A stretch of 33,101 nucleotides of DNA from JAWPMV01 sp038527215 (lineage in GTDB: Bacteria > Bacteroidota > Bacteroidia > J057): positions 1-33,101 of the forward strand of contig JBCBGC010000089.1 in NCBI GenBank assembly GCA_038527215.1, given 5' to 3'. Shown here in pieces: positions 31,705 to 33,101 of this stretch; the stretch's first letter is position 1; each line of letters opens with the position of its first letter. Below the pieces are notes generated by a model. It made no database searches, was not told where the DNA came from, and was given only the letters and a program-made list of their open reading frames with translations. Both the position numbers and the translations under genes were made by a program.

Positions 31705-32979
31705 ATGATGAATCGAGAAGAATTTGTTGATCAGATATTAAGCACCTATACCTTCAAAGGGGATGCGCTACCGCTAGGGGGCGCAGTTTATGACGGAGAA
31801 GTGCAGACCGGCACTTTTGTCCAGGTCCCCCTCAAAACGCTCAACCGCCACGGCCTGATCGCTGGGGCTACGGGTACGGGCAAAACCAAAACCCTGCAAA
31901 TCCTCGCGGAGCAATTAGCCAATCGGGGCATATCCTCTCTGCTGATGGACATCAAAGGGGACTTGAGTGGCATTGCGGTGCCCAGTGAGGGACATCCCAA
32001 GATTGATGAGCGCCATAATGAAATCGGATTGGCCTTTGAGGCCGATGGTTCTACGGTAGAGTTTTTGTCCTTGTCTGATGAGCCTGGGGTGAGGTTAAGA
32101 GCAACGGTAACGGAATTTGGACCGGTCCTTTTTTCCAAAATCCTTGACCTGAGCGAAGTGCAAATGGGGGTGGTAGCTGTAGTCTTTAAGTACTGCGATG
32201 ACAATAATCTACCGCTTCTGGACCTGAACGATTTCAAAAAAGCCCTTACCTATATTTCCAATGAAGGGAAGAAGGAGGTGGAAAAAGAATATGGACGGAT
32301 TTCATCAGCTTCCGTGGGGGCAATCATTCGCAAGCTGATCTCGCTGGAGCAGCAAGGGGCAGATCGCTTTTTTGGAGAGGTCTCTTTTGACGTAGACGAT
32401 TTGGTACGGGTGGACGATCAGGGACGCGGTACAGTATCTATCCTCCGCCTGACGGATATTCAGGGCAAGCCAGCCTTGTTTTCTACCTTCATGATGAGCT
32501 TGCTGGCGGAGATTTATGCCACCTTTCCAGAACTAGGAGACTCTGACCAGCCTGAGTTGGTGATCTTCATTGACGAGGCGCACCTGATGTTTGACAATGC
32601 TTCTGACGAGCTACTAGATCAGATAGAGACCATCATCAAGCTGATTCGTTCCAAAGGCGTAGGCATCTTCTTTTGTACCCAAAACCCGGTAGATATCCCA
32701 GAAGACGTGCTGGGTCAATTGGGCTTGAAAATCCAGCATGCGCTCCGGGCTTTTACCGCAAAAGACCGCAAAGCGATCAAGCTAGCCGTGCAAAACTTCC
32801 CGGAAACCGAAGCCTATGATGTGGAGGAATTGATCACCTCGCTGGGCATTGGAGAAGCTTTTGTTACCGTTCTCAACGAGAAAGGGATTCCTACACCGCT
32901 GGTTCATACCATGTTGCGGGCGCCGCAGTCTCGAATGGACATCCTGACTGATGGGAAGATTGGTCCAAAATATCTTTGA
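31705..32979 (+). CDS. HerA/YjgR-type ATPase, C-terminus uncertain
   Basis: The product resembles the YjgR (DUF853) family of HerA-like P-loop ATPases. It has a Walker A motif, GATGTGKTKT (Lys60), and a Walker B motif, VIFIDEAHLMF (Asp290, Glu291). DIKGDLSGIAVPSEGHPK and CTQNPVDIPEDVLGQLGLKIQHALRAFT are characteristic blocks. Start candidates are ATG 31705 and ATG 31708 (425 or 424 residues). The longer frame to 31600 reads through repeat units and is not credible. YjgR-type proteins that I recall are about 500 residues. The frame stops here at TGA 32977-32979, exactly where an inverted copy of the gene begins, so the real C-terminus is probably missing. The function in the family is not established. 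Confidence 0.85.
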   Translation: MMNREEFVDQILSTYTFKGDALPLGGAVYDGEVQTGTFVQVPLKTLNRHGLIAGATGTGKTKTLQILAEQLANRGISSLLMDIKGDLSGIAVPSEGHPKIDERHNEIGLAFEADGSTVEFLSLSDEPGVRLRATVTEFGPVLFSKILDLSEVQMGVVAVVFKYCDDNNLPLLDLNDFKKALTYISNEGKKEVEKEYGRISSASVGAIIRKLISLEQQGADRFFGEVSFDVDDLVRVDDQGRGTVSILRLTDIQGKPALFSTFMMSLLAEIYATFPELGDSDQPELVIFIDEAHLMFDNASDELLDQIETIIKLIRSKGVGIFFCTQNPVDIPEDVLGQLGLKIQHALRAFTAKDRKAIKLAVQNFPETEAYDVEELITSLGIGEAFVTVLNEKGIPTPLVHTMLRAPQSRMDILTDGKIGPKYL

Positions 32980-33101
32980 TCTCCCCATCATTCAGGAAGT
33001 CCATTCGAGACTGCTTCCCCCGCAACCTGGTATGAACAAGCGTTGTAGGAATCCCTTTCTCGTTGACAACGCTAACAAAAGCTTCTCCAATGCCCAGCGA
33101 G
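32838..33101. repeat. Inverted repeat of the gene end at the window edge
   Basis: Positions 32838-32960 and the reverse complement of 32979-33101 are both 123 nt and align without gaps at 112 of 123 positions. An 18-nt loop (32961-32978) separates the arms. The outermost 29 nt are identical. The right arm reads on the minus strand as a second copy of the ATPase C-terminal region (EAFVSVVNEKGIPTTLVH, then SRMDFLNDGEIKDI). Fold-back chimeras at contig ends give exactly this shape. A true inverted paralogue cut by the window is the alternative. Confidence 0.85.

Noticed and set aside
32838..33101. Diversity-generating retroelement template and variable repeat
   Set aside because: Differences are not confined to adenines in either arm, the copies are inverted and adjacent, and no reverse transcriptase is present.
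32891..33101. Partial second ATPase gene on the minus strand
   Set aside because: It would overlap the plus-strand gene end by about 90 bp and exists only as the mirror copy at the window edge, so I list it as a repeat and not as a gene.

Overview
The window (33,101 bp, moderate GC) comes from a Bacteroidota chromosome, most likely a Saprospiria/Lewinella-type relative. The evidence is a Bacteroidota-type division cluster without murF or ddl, an FtsZ ending in an ENNGFLHEQPD-like tail, a protein with a type IX secretion C-terminal sorting domain next to a cohesin-like domain, TTTG/TAnnTTTG-like promoters, and weak Shine-Dalgarno sequences. The lineage is inferred from gene content and not proven.

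Region 1 (1-16133) is a complete dcw (division and cell wall) cluster, all on the + strand: mraZ, rsmH, ftsL-like, ftsI, murE, mraY, murD, ftsW, murG, murC, ftsQ, ftsA, ftsZ. It starts behind a candidate promoter and three MraZ boxes with exact 10-bp phasing, and ends at a strong intrinsic terminator after ftsZ. MurE, MurD and MurC add amino acids to the UDP-MurNAc precursor. MraY and MurG make lipid I and lipid II. FtsW and FtsI polymerise and cross-link septal peptidoglycan. FtsL, FtsQ, FtsA and FtsZ form the divisome. MraY carries an unusual PDZ-like insert of about 115 residues in its predicted periplasmic loop.

Region 2 (16134-21903) is mixed. It holds an interleaved inverted repeat with pseudoknot topology, a small secreted protein of unknown function, ribD, the SRP RNA gene (ffs) with a recognisable promoter and a 15-bp inverted repeat around its -33 element, and a chimeric protein (pilin-like double membrane segment, cohesin-like domain, T9SS sorting domain). 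It ends with an FtsX/MacB-type ABC permease behind a sigma-54-like promoter and two upstream direct repeats.

Region 3 (21904-31704) contains a cystathionine beta-synthase, a CPBP membrane protease, lpxD, a membrane pyrophosphatase (hppA), two small membrane proteins, a CAT-like acetyltransferase and a class I photolyase. Two intergenic spaces are filled by arrays of a modular hairpin repeat. A nearly invariant 25-bp module, built around the hairpin GGCT-GGA-AGCC, occurs ten times and is always downstream of a hairpin. The upstream hairpin has one of three unrelated stem sequences. This is the best candidate in the window for an undescribed element.

Region 4 (31705-33101) is a HerA/YjgR-type ATPase gene. 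Its end is followed at once by an inverted 123-nt copy of itself (112 of 123 identical) that runs to the window edge. It may be a fold-back artefact at a contig end, so the C-terminus of that gene should not be trusted.
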